The translations under genes were made by a program, and so were the position numbers. 64,000 bases of DNA from Tissierellales bacterium (GTDB taxonomy: Bacteria > Bacillota > Clostridia > Tissierellales > Tissierellaceae), in assembly GCA_014360205.1 (NCBI GenBank), contig JACIXZ010000005.1, positions 1 through 64,000 of the forward strand, given 5' to 3'. Below, piece by piece: positions 44,684 to 53,369 of this stretch (the first letter of the stretch is position 1; every line of letters starts with the position of its first letter). A model generated the notes under the pieces. The model had not been told where the DNA came from, ran no database searches, and saw only the letters and a program-made list of their open reading frames with translations.

Positions 44684-44712
44684 TTGATTATTTATTGTAA
44701 ACATGATATGAT
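44684..44712 (+). promoter_or_regulatory. Promoter of the GerMN lipoprotein gene
   Basis: TTGATT (44684-44689) and TATGAT (44707-44712), 17 bases apart, 36 bases before the start. Just upstream TGTAAT-N5-CGTAAA (44667-44683) is a one-mismatch WalR/PhoP-like box. Confidence 0.55.
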
Positions 44713-44747
44713 TTATTTGAGAATAGCAATATAGAAAGGAGATTATT

Positions 44748-45335
44748 ATGAAAAAGTTTTTGATTTTGAGCTTGTCAGTGCTTTTGATTCTTTCTCTGTC
44801 TGCATGCTCAACCAACAATGATGAATTGAATGAACCTGAAATTCCAATAGATGAAACTCCTATTGAAAATCCAGATAACGGAAATACAACTGAGCCAGAG
44901 CCAGAAGAAAATTATACAAAAGAAGTCACTCTTTATTTTGCCAACAATGATTATGTTGAAACAGGGAATGAAGAATATGATTGGTTGATAGAAGAAAAAA
45001 GAGAAATTAATTTTGAAGGAACTACTCTAGAAGAAGCTGTTGTCCGCGAACTTATGAAAGGTCCTGTAGACACAGAAAATATGAGCACAGGTTTTCCTAG
45101 TACTGTTAAGTTAATAGATGTTAAAGTAGATGAAAACAAGACTTGTTATGTTAATTTTGCTCAAGATGGTCTGTACGGTGGTAGCATGGAAGAAAGTTAT
45201 ATAATTGCCCAAGTTGTAAATTCATTAGTAGGTTTGGATAGTGTCGATAGAGTCCAATTTTTAATTGACGGTAAGCCTGCTGAAACTTTAATGGGTCATA
45301 TAAGTATAGAAGAGCCTTTTGAGTCTTTTGAATAA
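44748..45335 (+). CDS. GerMN-domain lipoprotein
   Basis: A 195-residue exported lipoprotein with lipobox LSAC (C20), a proline- and glutamate-rich linker (EPEIPIDETPIENPDNGNTTEPEPEE) and one GerMN domain (TLYFANNDYVETG... TLEEAVVRELMKGP ... FPSTVKLIDVKVDENKTCYVNFAQDGLYGGSMEESYIIAQVVNSLVGLDSVDRVQFLIDG). GerMN domains occur in spore germination proteins and in general cell-wall lipoproteins; the function here is unclear. AAAGGAG precedes the ATG. Confidence 0.9.
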   Translation: MKKFLILSLSVLLILSLSACSTNNDELNEPEIPIDETPIENPDNGNTTEPEPEENYTKEVTLYFANNDYVETGNEEYDWLIEEKREINFEGTTLEEAVVRELMKGPVDTENMSTGFPSTVKLIDVKVDENKTCYVNFAQDGLYGGSMEESYIIAQVVNSLVGLDSVDRVQFLIDGKPAETLMGHISIEEPFESFE

Positions 45336-45337
45336 AA

Positions 45338-45372
45338 TATAATAAAGCGTAGCTAAGCTACGCTTTATTATA
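45338..45372. terminator. Bidirectional terminator, long perfect palindrome
   Basis: ATAATAAAGCGTAGCT and its complement around a single A. T-rich tails on both strands; it serves the GerMN gene and the convergent glyoxalase-like gene. Confidence 0.9.
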
Positions 45373-46213
45373 TTTCTAAAATTATTTTGTTACCAGCTGG
45401 GTCTTTAGTGAGAATTTTTTCATCATTTTTTTGGGTTAAATAATTATTCTCAATTAATTTCTTTTCTAAATCCATAAGTTTTTCTTTTGTTGAAACTTTA
45501 ATAGTATAATAATCTAGACCGATAGCATTTTCAGGTGGTGGTGGAATTTCCCTTCCATTCCATACATTAAACCCAATGTGATGATGATACCCTCCTTGAG
45601 AATAAAAATATGCTGAATTAGGCAATGCCAATGTTTTCTCAAAACCTAACAGTTCATAAAATATAGCATTTTTTTCTAAATTATCAACATAAAGATGCAT
45701 ATGCCCAAGAACTGCTTCTTTTGGCATCCCATCCCATATATCTCCCTGTGCTAGACTCATTAATTCTCTATAATCTAGAGGATCTGTCACCATCTTAAGC
45801 TTGCCGTTAACAAACCAATTTTTTTCGTCAGTATCAGCATAAATTTCGATACCATTTCCCTCATAATCCTCGATATAAAATGCTTCACTCACGCCATGAT
45901 TAGCTCCACCTACTATTTCTATGTCTTTGTCTTTTACATGATTTATGAATTTCCCTAAATCAAGTCTTGATGGCAACTTAATCGCATAATGATATAATCC
46001 TGTAGTGTGGGGTGGTTTTATGATCGCATTATTAGGCCTTGTAATTATCACTAGAGGATTTATTAAATCTGCTGACAGCTTATATTCTTCTCCCTCCTCG
46101 ATGATTGTAAGACCTAGTATTTCTGTATAGAACTTTAAACTTTTTTCTAAATCCATCACTTTTAGTTTTAAATTAGCCGGATAACTTAATGGATGTCTAT
46201 GATATCTTGACAT
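45368..46213 (-). CDS. VOC-family dioxygenase/glyoxalase (CatE-like)
   Basis: A 281-residue protein with two vicinal oxygen chelate modules (repeated βαβββ): LKVMDLEKSLKFYTEILGL near residue 18 and LGHMHLYVDNLEKNAIFYELLGFEK near 165. Metal-ligand histidines and the glutamate (GNGIEIYADTDE, HHHIGFNVWNGREIPP) are present. It resembles CatE catechol-2,3-dioxygenase-like proteins; the true substrate is unknown. The ATG at 46213, after GAAGGTG, is preferred to 46222. Confidence 0.88.
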   Translation of the reverse strand: MSRYHRHPLSYPANLKLKVMDLEKSLKFYTEILGLTIIEEGEEYKLSADLINPLVIITRPNNAIIKPPHTTGLYHYAIKLPSRLDLGKFINHVKDKDIEIVGGANHGVSEAFYIEDYEGNGIEIYADTDEKNWFVNGKLKMVTDPLDYRELMSLAQGDIWDGMPKEAVLGHMHLYVDNLEKNAIFYELLGFEKTLALPNSAYFYSQGGYHHHIGFNVWNGREIPPPPENAIGLDYYTIKVSTKEKLMDLEKKLIENNYLTQKNDEKILTKDPAGNKIILEI

Positions 46214-46270
46214 ATCGATCACCTTCTATATATTGGTGAGAATAATATACCCCGTATATGTATAATTAAA

Positions 46271-47125
46271 CTAATTAATTATTTTAGCTCCCTCTAAATC
46301 AATATTATGTTCAAACACTTTCCATTCTCCTGATATTTTTTTTAATCTAGAACTTATATTGTCTTTAAACTCTTTATTTTTAATATGAGTAATACACATT
46401 ATAGTTGGTCCTGCTCCACTTAAAAATACAGCTAATGCACCTAACTCATATGCAGTATTAAATACTATATTAGAATTTTCTATTAAATCCATTCTATAAG
46501 GCTGATGAATTTTATCTTCTACTGCCCACTTAAGTAAATCGAGATTCCCATTTATTAATGAAGATACGAGCAAAGCAGTTCTTTGAATGTTAAATACTGC
46601 TGTATCCAATGAAATCTCTCTAGGTATTACCTCTCTGGATGATTTTGTGGACAATTCAAAGCCTGGTATAAGTGCAGTAAATTTAATAGACTCATTTGGT
46701 ATTATCTTATTTGTTAACACTTTGCCATTTTTAACTGCATTTATAGTTAATCCTCCATATAGTGCAGCAGATACATTATCAGGGTGCCCTTCAATCGAAT
46801 TTGATAGATTGAGCAATTCCTCATTGTTTAGAGGAAAATTTAAGATTTTATTAGCTGCCAAAACTCCTGCAACTATACAGCTTGCAGATGAACCCAACCC
46901 TCTGCTTATTGGTATATTGCTGTCTGAACTTATTTTTATTTCTATGATTTCTTCATTTAAATGCTTAAATACTTCATAATATGACTTATAAATTAAATTG
47001 TCCCCTTTAAATCCTTTGGGTGCTTTTTCAATTTTAAAGGTATTGTACAAATCAATGGCAATAGCCAGGCAGTCAAAACCTGCCCCGAGATTTGCACTAG
47101 TAGCTGGAACTTTTATATTAAACAT
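46271..47125 (-). CDS. thrB: Homoserine kinase
   Basis: A 284-residue GHMP kinase that phosphorylates homoserine. VPATSANLGAGFDCLAIAI, NIPISRGLGSSASCIVAG (phosphate loop) and LSGAGPTIMCI are the three GHMP motifs. Last gene of the threonine operon; its ATG at 47125 overlaps the thrC stop by 8 bases with AAGGTGG just before it. The in-frame GTG at 47134 is less likely. Confidence 0.95.
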   Translation of the reverse strand: MFNIKVPATSANLGAGFDCLAIAIDLYNTFKIEKAPKGFKGDNLIYKSYYEVFKHLNEEIIEIKISSDSNIPISRGLGSSASCIVAGVLAANKILNFPLNNEELLNLSNSIEGHPDNVSAALYGGLTINAVKNGKVLTNKIIPNESIKFTALIPGFELSTKSSREVIPREISLDTAVFNIQRTALLVSSLINGNLDLLKWAVEDKIHQPYRMDLIENSNIVFNTAYELGALAVFLSGAGPTIMCITHIKNKEFKDNISSRLKKISGEWKVFEHNIDLEGAKIIN

Positions 47126-48584
47126 TTGAACCACCTTGTTTTATAGTATTTAGTAATTTTTCTTTCATATTGTCTTTACTAACAACTATTTCCTTTGATT
47201 TATGATTATTTAAAATATCCATTATTTGCTTAGGAATCTCATTTCCTGATAATATCGAAAGCTTATTTATGCTATCTATTTCATCCTTATAGGTTATTTT
47301 AAATGCATCCATTATTTCATTTGGAAACTTATATGGGCTTGCTGTTGATACTATCACAGTATAAGTTTTGTCTTTAGTTTCATTTAGATATTTTTGATAA
47401 ACTCCATATGCAACAGCAGTGTGTGGATCGATTATATAGTTATACTTATCAAATACAATCCTTATATTGTTTTTCGTTTCCTCTTGTTTTATATAGTCAG
47501 CAAAAAACAAATCACTTTGAATATTTATACTATATGAGCCTACTTCAAAGAGTTCTTTCATTTTATCCTTAATCAGTTTATCATCATTGGTTAGATCAAA
47601 TAGCAACCTCTCTAAGTTGCTAGATACCAAAATGTCCATAGAAGGAGATATGGTTTTGACAAGATTTCTGTTAGCATTGTATTTCTTGGTTCTAAAGAAA
47701 TCTGTAAGCACATTGTTTTCGTTTGAGGCTATAATTAACTTATTTATTGGCACACCTATTTTATATGCATAATATGCTGCTAAAACATTTCCAAAATTTC
47801 CAGTTGGCACACAGAAATTAATTTTATCGGCTTTTGACAATTTTCCTTTTCTCAAACTCTCTAAATATGTGTAAACATAATATACAACCTGAGGAATTAG
47901 TCTTGCTATGTTGATAGAATTAGCTGATGAGAGCTTTAAATTCATTTTATTTAATTCCTCTATAAATTCTTTATCTGAAAATAACTTTTTGACGCCTCTT
48001 TGAGCATCATCAAAATTTCCCAAAAGCCTAAAAACATAAGTGTTTTTTCCTTCTTGGGTGATCATTTGTTTTTCTTGAATAAAGCTTACTCCATCATCCG
48101 GGAAGAATACTGCTATTTTAAATCTTTCTAAATCTTTGAATCCCTCAAGTGCAGCTTTTCCAGTGTCTCCTGATGTTGCAGTCAATATTAGAATATCTTC
48201 TTCTGTTTTTTCTATCTCCATTGCTAACTTCATAAGTTCTGGAAGTATAGATAGTGCAATGTCTTTAAAAGATAAAGAAACTCCATGATAAAGTTCTAAA
48301 AATCCAATGTCTCCAAAATCTTTTAGCTCGATAACACGATCTTTAAATTTTGCATCATAAGCTCTATCAACAGCTTCATCTATGCCATATTTCATATCGT
48401 CAAAGAAATAATTTAAAATGTACTTACAAAGCCTATTATATGAATATCCAATAAATGAATCTAAATTCTCTATTTTCCTAAATTCTTCAGGTACAAAAAG
48501 ACCTCCGTCTTCAGCAATCCCTTGAATTATAGCTTTCGAAGAACTAACAATGTTTGTTTTATCTCTTGTGCTAATATATCGCAT
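47118..48584 (-). CDS. thrC: Threonine synthase (long form)
   Basis: A 488-residue PLP enzyme making threonine from phosphohomoserine. YISTRDKTN at the start, HGVSLSFKDIALSILPELM with the PLP lysine, LTATSGDTGKAALEGF and PTGNFGNVLAAYYA are typical of the longer Gram-negative/yeast-like class, rather than the about 350-residue Bacillus class. GGGTGATGAA precedes the ATG. It lies 9 bases after hom. Confidence 0.94.
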   Translation of the reverse strand: MRYISTRDKTNIVSSSKAIIQGIAEDGGLFVPEEFRKIENLDSFIGYSYNRLCKYILNYFFDDMKYGIDEAVDRAYDAKFKDRVIELKDFGDIGFLELYHGVSLSFKDIALSILPELMKLAMEIEKTEEDILILTATSGDTGKAALEGFKDLERFKIAVFFPDDGVSFIQEKQMITQEGKNTYVFRLLGNFDDAQRGVKKLFSDKEFIEELNKMNLKLSSANSINIARLIPQVVYYVYTYLESLRKGKLSKADKINFCVPTGNFGNVLAAYYAYKIGVPINKLIIASNENNVLTDFFRTKKYNANRNLVKTISPSMDILVSSNLERLLFDLTNDDKLIKDKMKELFEVGSYSINIQSDLFFADYIKQEETKNNIRIVFDKYNYIIDPHTAVAYGVYQKYLNETKDKTYTVIVSTASPYKFPNEIMDAFKITYKDEIDSINKLSILSGNEIPKQIMDILNNHKSKEIVVSKDNMKEKLLNTIKQGGSNV

Positions 48585-48593
48585 TTCATCACC

Positions 48594-49790
48594 CTATTCT
48601 TCAACCTTTATGATAGAGTAATCTTCATTTTTAATTTCTTTGATATACTCTATTAAGTCTAAAATATTGATTTCATTTGTAATGATAACAAACGGTTTTT
48701 CTTCAGATATGATTTCTTTAATATACTCTTTAGGTATATTTATTTTTTCGTTACTCATTCTTAGATAAAAAATGCCTTTGAAGTTGGTTATTGAGTTTTC
48801 AAATCCCCTAGCTCTCAATGGATTTGAAAAGTCTTTGTCTAAAATTGTTTCAATTAAATCAGATAATACCGAATTTGCTGTTTCATACATTCCTGCTCCT
48901 TCGCCAATAAAACTCAATTCACCGACCTTATCTCCTGTAAAACTAATTATGTTTTTTCTATAATCTATATTGTAAAAAATATCTTTTGCGCCTATTGCTG
49001 TAGGAAATACACTTACTTCGTATTTTCCATTAAAAGCATTTGCATTTGCAATTAGTTTGACTTTAAGTCCTCTTTCTTTAAATATATTTATATCATAAGA
49101 TGATATATTCCCAATTCCATGAAATAAAATATCATCTTCCACTATGCTTGTTCCAAATCCAAGTGTAGAAAGTATCCTAATCTTTCTTTTTGAGTCTATT
49201 GCATCTATATCATCACTAGGATTTTGTTCTGCATATCCTAATTCTTGAGCTCTTTTAAGAGCTTCGTAAAAACTTATGTTTTTTTCATATATATTTGAAA
49301 GTATATAGTTTGTAGTTCCATTTAAAATAGCACGAATGTTGGTTACTTCGTTTAACTTTATTTGGATTTTTAATTCTCTAATGATTGGTATTGCACCACC
49401 TACACTGGCTTCATAAAGAAATTTTAAATTTTTATCTTCAAATAATGTAGATAACTCTTCATAATATGCACTGACTAAGGCTTTATTTGAAGTAATGAAA
49501 TGTTTGTTTTGTGAAAGAGCTTTTTTAGCATACCTATAAGCATCATCTATACTTGGAGTAAGTTCTATTATTATGTCAATTTCTTCATCTAAAAATATAT
49601 CGTCCTCATCAATCGTTAAAATATCAGGTTTTACCGTTACTTTCCTATCTTTATTGAGATTTTTTACCAAGATCTTTTTAATGTTTATCTGATTTTTTAA
49701 AATCAGTTCAAGATAATCTTTCCTCTCCATAATCATGTTGTAAACACCAATCCCTACAGTTCCAAACCCTAAAAGACCTATATTAATCAT
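48594..49790 (-). CDS. hom: Homoserine dehydrogenase
   Basis: A 398-residue enzyme reducing aspartate semialdehyde to homoserine. The NAD(P) site GLLGFGTVGIGVY is at residues 4-16; EASVGGAIPIIRELK, LNGTTNYILS and AQELGYAEQNPSDDIDAIDSKRKIRIL are the catalytic blocks. The C-terminus is a short, ACT-like tail. Its ATG shares a base with the asd stop (TAATG), implying coupling. Confidence 0.95.
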   Translation of the reverse strand: MINIGLLGFGTVGIGVYNMIMERKDYLELILKNQINIKKILVKNLNKDRKVTVKPDILTIDEDDIFLDEEIDIIIELTPSIDDAYRYAKKALSQNKHFITSNKALVSAYYEELSTLFEDKNLKFLYEASVGGAIPIIRELKIQIKLNEVTNIRAILNGTTNYILSNIYEKNISFYEALKRAQELGYAEQNPSDDIDAIDSKRKIRILSTLGFGTSIVEDDILFHGIGNISSYDINIFKERGLKVKLIANANAFNGKYEVSVFPTAIGAKDIFYNIDYRKNIISFTGDKVGELSFIGEGAGMYETANSVLSDLIETILDKDFSNPLRARGFENSITNFKGIFYLRMSNEKINIPKEYIKEIISEEKPFVIITNEINILDLIEYIKEIKNEDYSIIKVEE

Positions 49791-50770
49791 TAGATAGCTC
49801 CTTTCTTAAGAAGTTCTTCTGCGATCTGAATAGCATTTGTCGCTGCGCCTTTTCTAACATTATCTGCGACCACCCATAAATTTAAGGCATTTTCTGTACT
49901 ATAATCCCTTCTAATCCTACCTATGAAAACCTCATCTCTGCCCTCAGCATGAATTGGCATAGGATATTTATTGTTTTTTACATCATCAACTACCACAATC
50001 CCATTAAATTGGCTTAAAGTTTCTCTAATATCATCTAAATCAAAATCACTTTTCAATTCAACATTTATTGATATGCTATGTCCAACTCTAACCGGAACTC
50101 TTACCGTAGTTGCAGTTATCTTCAGATCATCGTCATGAAGTATCTTCTTTGTTTCATTTATCATTTTCATTTCTTCCTTAGAATAGCCATTATCTAAAAA
50201 TGAATCAATATGAGGAATAACATTGCCTTTTATTTGAAATGGATAAAAATCACTTCTACCAGTATCTAAATCATTTAATCCTTTCTGCCCAGAACCAGAA
50301 ACTGCTTGATAAGTTGAATATATTATTCTTCTTATACCATATTTATCATATAACGGTTTTAGGGCAACTACACTTTGAATTGTAGAGCAATTTGGATTTG
50401 CTATCAAAGTTTTATTGATATTTAAATCCTCAGGATTTACTTCAGGAACTACCAACCCAACATCTTCTCTCATCCTAAAAAATGAACTATTGTCTATGCT
50501 TATTACTCCTCTTTTCATCAATTCAGGTATATACTTTTCACTTATATTAGATCCAGCTGCAAAAAATACCAAATCAAAATCAGTTTCAAGAAATGTCTCA
50601 TTTAATTCTTCAATGTATATGATATCATTGTTAAAATATATTTCCTTCCCCTTAGATTTAGATGATGCAAAAAGTTTTAATTCTTTAATAGGAAATTTTT
50701 TTTCTTCTAATATACTTATGATATTTCTTCCAACAAGTCCAGATGCCCCTACTACGCCTACTTTTAACAT
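49790..50770 (-). CDS. asd: Aspartate-semialdehyde dehydrogenase
   Basis: A 326-residue enzyme. GVVGASGLVGRNII is the NADP loop, ANPNCSTIQ holds the active-site cysteine (about residue 127), and TYQAVSGSGQKGL and VRVPVRVGHSISINVEL are conserved. Feeds both lysine/peptidoglycan and threonine branches; here it is between lysC and hom. GGAGGG precedes the ATG. Confidence 0.96.
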   Translation of the reverse strand: MLKVGVVGASGLVGRNIISILEEKKFPIKELKLFASSKSKGKEIYFNNDIIYIEELNETFLETDFDLVFFAAGSNISEKYIPELMKRGVISIDNSSFFRMREDVGLVVPEVNPEDLNINKTLIANPNCSTIQSVVALKPLYDKYGIRRIIYSTYQAVSGSGQKGLNDLDTGRSDFYPFQIKGNVIPHIDSFLDNGYSKEEMKMINETKKILHDDDLKITATTVRVPVRVGHSISINVELKSDFDLDDIRETLSQFNGIVVVDDVKNNKYPMPIHAEGRDEVFIGRIRRDYSTENALNLWVVADNVRKGAATNAIQIAEELLKKGAI

Positions 50771-50782
50771 AACTAACCCTCC

Positions 50783-52105
50783 TTAGTTATAAAATGACTT
50801 GTAAATAGCTCTGATAGCTGTTTCAAAATCACTATTTTCTAACCCTATGATTATGTTTAATTCACTCGAACCTTGTGATATCATTCGAATATTAACTCCA
50901 GCATCAGATAAAGCTGTAAACACTTTTGCTGAAATCCCCTTTGTTCTAATCATCCCCCTACCTACTACTGCAACTAATGCCATGTTTGACGATGAAATTA
51001 TATTGTCAGGATTTAAATAAATGCGTATTTCTTCAATGATTTTTGAAAGTTTTCCATTTAAATCTATATCAGAAACAATAATGGAAATTGAATCAATTCC
51101 TGAAGGCATATGCTCAATTGAAATATCGTTTGTTTCGAACACAGATACCAATTTTCTCAAAAAACTTTTATCGCTATTCATTAGAGTTTTTTCAACTGTA
51201 ATAACAGTAAATCCTTTTTTACCTGCGATACCAGTTATCAAGTTTTCTTTACTAAAATTCCAAGTATCTGGCACGATTAAAGTACCTTTATCATAAGGTC
51301 TGTTTGTGTTCTTTATATGAATGGGTATTCCTTTATTTTTTACTGGAAAAATTGCCTCTTCATGCAATACTTTAGCTCCCATATAAGATAACTCTCTTAA
51401 TTCCTTATATGTTATATGCTCTATCTCTTTTGGGTTTTCAACAATTTTAGGATCTGCAACTAAAAATCCTGAAACATCTGTCCAGTTTTCATAAATCTTA
51501 GCGTCTATAGCATTGGCTATTACTGAACCAGTTATATCTGAACCTCCTCTTGAAAAAGTTTTAATCTCTGATTTAAATGAACCATAAAATCCAGGAACTA
51601 CATATCTTTTTTTGTCTCCTAATTTGATTTTATTCTGCAATTCTTCAATAGTCTTTTTTTCATCGACTTCATTCATCTCATTAAAAAATATAACTTCGGC
51701 TGCGTCAATAAATTCAAAACCTAAATATTTTGCAAGCAATATCCCATTGAGGTGTTCTCCCCTGCTTGCACAATAATCTATGCTTCTATTATTTTCTATG
51801 TTGGTCTTTATTTCATCCAATATTTTTTCTAAATCTACATCTATGGAAAGATTATCTCGGATTTCAAAAAACCTTTCTGCTATCATCTTAAAAATATCAT
51901 CAAATTTAAGTCCATGTGAAGATAATTGATGACACATATATAGCAAATCAGTAATTTTATGATCCTTTTCATCTCTTTTCCCCGGTGCAGAGGGCACTAC
52001 CACTTTTATATTCTCATTTTTATTTACTATCTCTTTTACTTTCTTATATTGCTTGGAGGTGGCTAATGAGCTTCCTCCAAACTTAGAAACAAAAAATTCT
52101 GTCAT
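50783..52105 (-). CDS. lysC: Aspartate kinase
   Basis: A 440-residue kinase with N-terminal KFGGSSLATSKQYKKV, the central GRGGSDITGSVIANAI-like block (FSRGGSDITG) and two C-terminal ACT domains (FTVITVEKTLMNS; AVVGRGMIRTKGISAKVFTALSDAGVNIRMISQGSSELNIII) for allosteric control. First gene of the threonine operon, so it is likely the threonine-responsive isoenzyme. ATG at 52105 with AGGAGG 8 bases upstream is preferred to a GTG at 52114 inside the ribosome site. Confidence 0.95.
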   Translation of the reverse strand: MTEFFVSKFGGSSLATSKQYKKVKEIVNKNENIKVVVPSAPGKRDEKDHKITDLLYMCHQLSSHGLKFDDIFKMIAERFFEIRDNLSIDVDLEKILDEIKTNIENNRSIDYCASRGEHLNGILLAKYLGFEFIDAAEVIFFNEMNEVDEKKTIEELQNKIKLGDKKRYVVPGFYGSFKSEIKTFSRGGSDITGSVIANAIDAKIYENWTDVSGFLVADPKIVENPKEIEHITYKELRELSYMGAKVLHEEAIFPVKNKGIPIHIKNTNRPYDKGTLIVPDTWNFSKENLITGIAGKKGFTVITVEKTLMNSDKSFLRKLVSVFETNDISIEHMPSGIDSISIIVSDIDLNGKLSKIIEEIRIYLNPDNIISSSNMALVAVVGRGMIRTKGISAKVFTALSDAGVNIRMISQGSSELNIIIGLENSDFETAIRAIYKSFYN

Positions 52106-52116
52106 AAAATCCACCT

Positions 52117-52340
52117 CCTAAAAAAATAGTGCTTGTCCTAAAAAGGACAAGCACATACTTGTATCCACCTAAATATCAAAATACCTTAACGTTAGCACAC
52201 GCTCAAACTTACTTATGTTCAGAATGAGAACTCGGGAAGCGGTATTTCAGTTAGTATTAACTAAGAAAGTCTTTCAGCCGGTGAACTTTCTTCTCTTTTA
52301 GTCATGGTCTAACTTACTTTCAACCCTCATCGTTTTTTAT
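52117..52340 (-). ncRNA. T-box leader, threonine type (specifier ACC), upstream of lysC
   Basis: The transcript starts near 52335 with ACGATGAGGG and AAGTAAG, then a stem I with AGAGAAG bulge and CACCGGCTGAAAG apical loop, TGAAATACCGCTTCCCGAG, a stem GTTC/GAAC, CTAACGTTAAGG and the antiterminator box AGGTGGATAC (52170-52161). The codon ACC (52243-52241), followed by G, is the likely specifier for threonine tRNA. UGGA in the box would pair with the tRNA acceptor end. Uncharged tRNA would allow transcription of the threonine operon. The order of elements fits T-box leaders better than a lysine riboswitch. Confidence 0.8.
52121..52154 (-). terminator. Attenuator terminator of the lysC T-box leader
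   Basis: On the minus strand GTGCTTGTCC / GGACAAGCAC form a perfect 10-base stem with a 6-base loop followed by TATTTTTT, just before the lysC ribosome site. The antiterminator box pairs with its left arm. Confidence 0.9.
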
Positions 52341-52341
52341 T

Positions 52342-52370
52342 ATTTTATAGCGTTAAATTAACAATGTCAA
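52342..52370 (-). promoter_or_regulatory. Sigma-A promoter of the threonine operon
   Basis: TTGACA (52370-52365) and TAAAAT (52347-52342) are separated by exactly 17 bases. The -35 contains the TGA stop codon of the upstream PfpI-type gene. Confidence 0.85.
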
Positions 52371-52879
52371 GAATTTTTAATCAACTTCAAAAATTCTTTC
52401 ATAAATGCAGGAAGGTCATTAGGATTTCTAGAAGTTATTAAATTCCCGTCAACAACAACTTCTTTATCCACCCAATTTGCACCTGCATTTACTAAATCAT
52501 CCTTTATGCTGAAGAAAGATGTAACCTCTCTTCCTTTAAGATCACAACAAGATGCGAGCATCCAAGGCCCATGGCAAATTGCTGCTATTGGCTTATTTAG
52601 TTTATTAAATTTCCTTACTAATTCTTTTGTATTCTCATTTCTTCTCATAAAATCAGGAGAAAAGCCTCCGGGAATAATTAGTCCTAAATATTCTTCAGGC
52701 TCTATCTCAGAAGAACTGTGAGTGCTTTTAATCTTAAATCCGGCTTTACTCTCGTAAACCTTATCTTTTTCACTCCCGACTAGATTTACTTCAAATTCTT
52801 CTCTAAGTCTATGGTATGGGAATATCAATTCCTGTTCATCAAACATGTTTTCAATCAATATTGCTACTTTTTTCATCAT
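52367..52879 (-). CDS. DJ-1/PfpI-family protein
   Basis: A 170-residue PfpI/YraA-type class I glutamine-amidotransferase-like protein. LGLIIPGGFSPDFMRRN, the nucleophile C102 followed by H103 in AAICHGPWML, and E15-like acidic residues make the family's active site. Members act as stress proteins, deglycases or peptidases. GGAGGG precedes the two adjacent start codons (MM). A TGTAAA/TTTACA inverted repeat sits directly upstream. Confidence 0.9.
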   Translation of the reverse strand: MMKKVAILIENMFDEQELIFPYHRLREEFEVNLVGSEKDKVYESKAGFKIKSTHSSSEIEPEEYLGLIIPGGFSPDFMRRNENTKELVRKFNKLNKPIAAICHGPWMLASCCDLKGREVTSFFSIKDDLVNAGANWVDKEVVVDGNLITSRNPNDLPAFMKEFLKLIKNS

Positions 52880-52986
52880 GATCCCTCCTGTAAATTTTTA
52901 CATTCATTATGTACCCGAAATATTTTTTTTCTAATCTAAAATTGTATTGAATCTTTATTTCTATTTATATATAATTATATTTAGTT

Positions 52987-53073
52987 GCAGGTATGGCGGA
53001 ATTGGCAGACGCGCTAGATTCAGGTTCTAGTGAAGGTATCTTCATGCAGGTTCGACTCCTGTTACCTGCACCA
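52987..53073 (+). tRNA. tRNA-Leu (anticodon CAG)
   Basis: A long-variable-arm tRNA of 87 bases. Acceptor GCAGGTA/TACCTGC closes, anticodon stem CTAGA/TCTAG frames the loop TTCAGGT with anticodon CAG, the T arm is CAGGTTCGACTCCTG, and CCA is encoded. Confidence 0.95.
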
Positions 53074-53159
53074 AATCATATTATGAAATAAAATATATTT
53101 AAAAAAAACTGTTGCATTTTGTTTTTTAATATTATATAATATAAAAGTCGGTAAGATGT

Positions 53160-53236
53160 CGGGGTGTAGCGCAGTTTGGTAGCGCACGTGGTTTGGGACC
53201 ATGGGGCCGGGGGTTCAAATCCTCTCACCCCGACCA
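53160..53236 (+). tRNA. tRNA-Pro (anticodon TGG)
   Basis: A 77-base tRNA. Acceptor CGGGGTG pairs with CACCCCG, the anticodon loop TTTGGGA lies between CGTGG and CCATG, giving TGG, the T arm is GGGGGTTCAAATCCTCT, and CCA is encoded. It follows tRNA-Leu by 86 bases. Confidence 0.95.
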
Positions 53237-53251
53237 TATTTTAAATGATTT

Positions 53252-53275
53252 AATCGCAGTCTTTTGACTGCGATT
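53252..53275 (+). terminator. Terminator after the tRNA pair
   Basis: Arms AATCGCAGTC / GACTGCGATT with a TTTT loop, followed by TTTTTATTT. Confidence 0.9.
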
Positions 53276-53282
53276 TTTTATT

Positions 53283-53337
53283 TGTAACATATTTGTAATA
53301 TAATTGTAACTCTTTAATAATATATATGCTCTATAAT
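53283..53337 (+). promoter_or_regulatory. Triple WalR/PhoP-type box and -10 of the phosphodiester glycosidase gene
   Basis: TGTAAC (53283-53288), TGTAAT (53294-53299) and TGTAAC (53305-53310) repeat every 11 bases. The last ends 21 bases before TATAAT (53332-53337). No recognisable -35 is present, implying an activator. Confidence 0.65.
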
Positions 53338-53369
53338 GTAGGCAGTGTGTAAACAGAAAGGAGCAAGAT

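Noticed and set aside
44612-44818. 68-residue leftward open frame before the GerMN gene
   Set aside because: It covers the promoter and signal peptide of the GerMN lipoprotein on the other strand and has no ribosome site or domain.
45338-45372. Long perfect palindrome as a possible operator
   Set aside because: It lies between convergent gene ends with T-rich tails, so it is a bidirectional terminator.
52117-52340. Lysine riboswitch before lysC
   Set aside because: The AGGTGG box before a terminator, the stem I elements and the ACC specifier fit a T-box better; the conserved five-helix lysine core was not seen.
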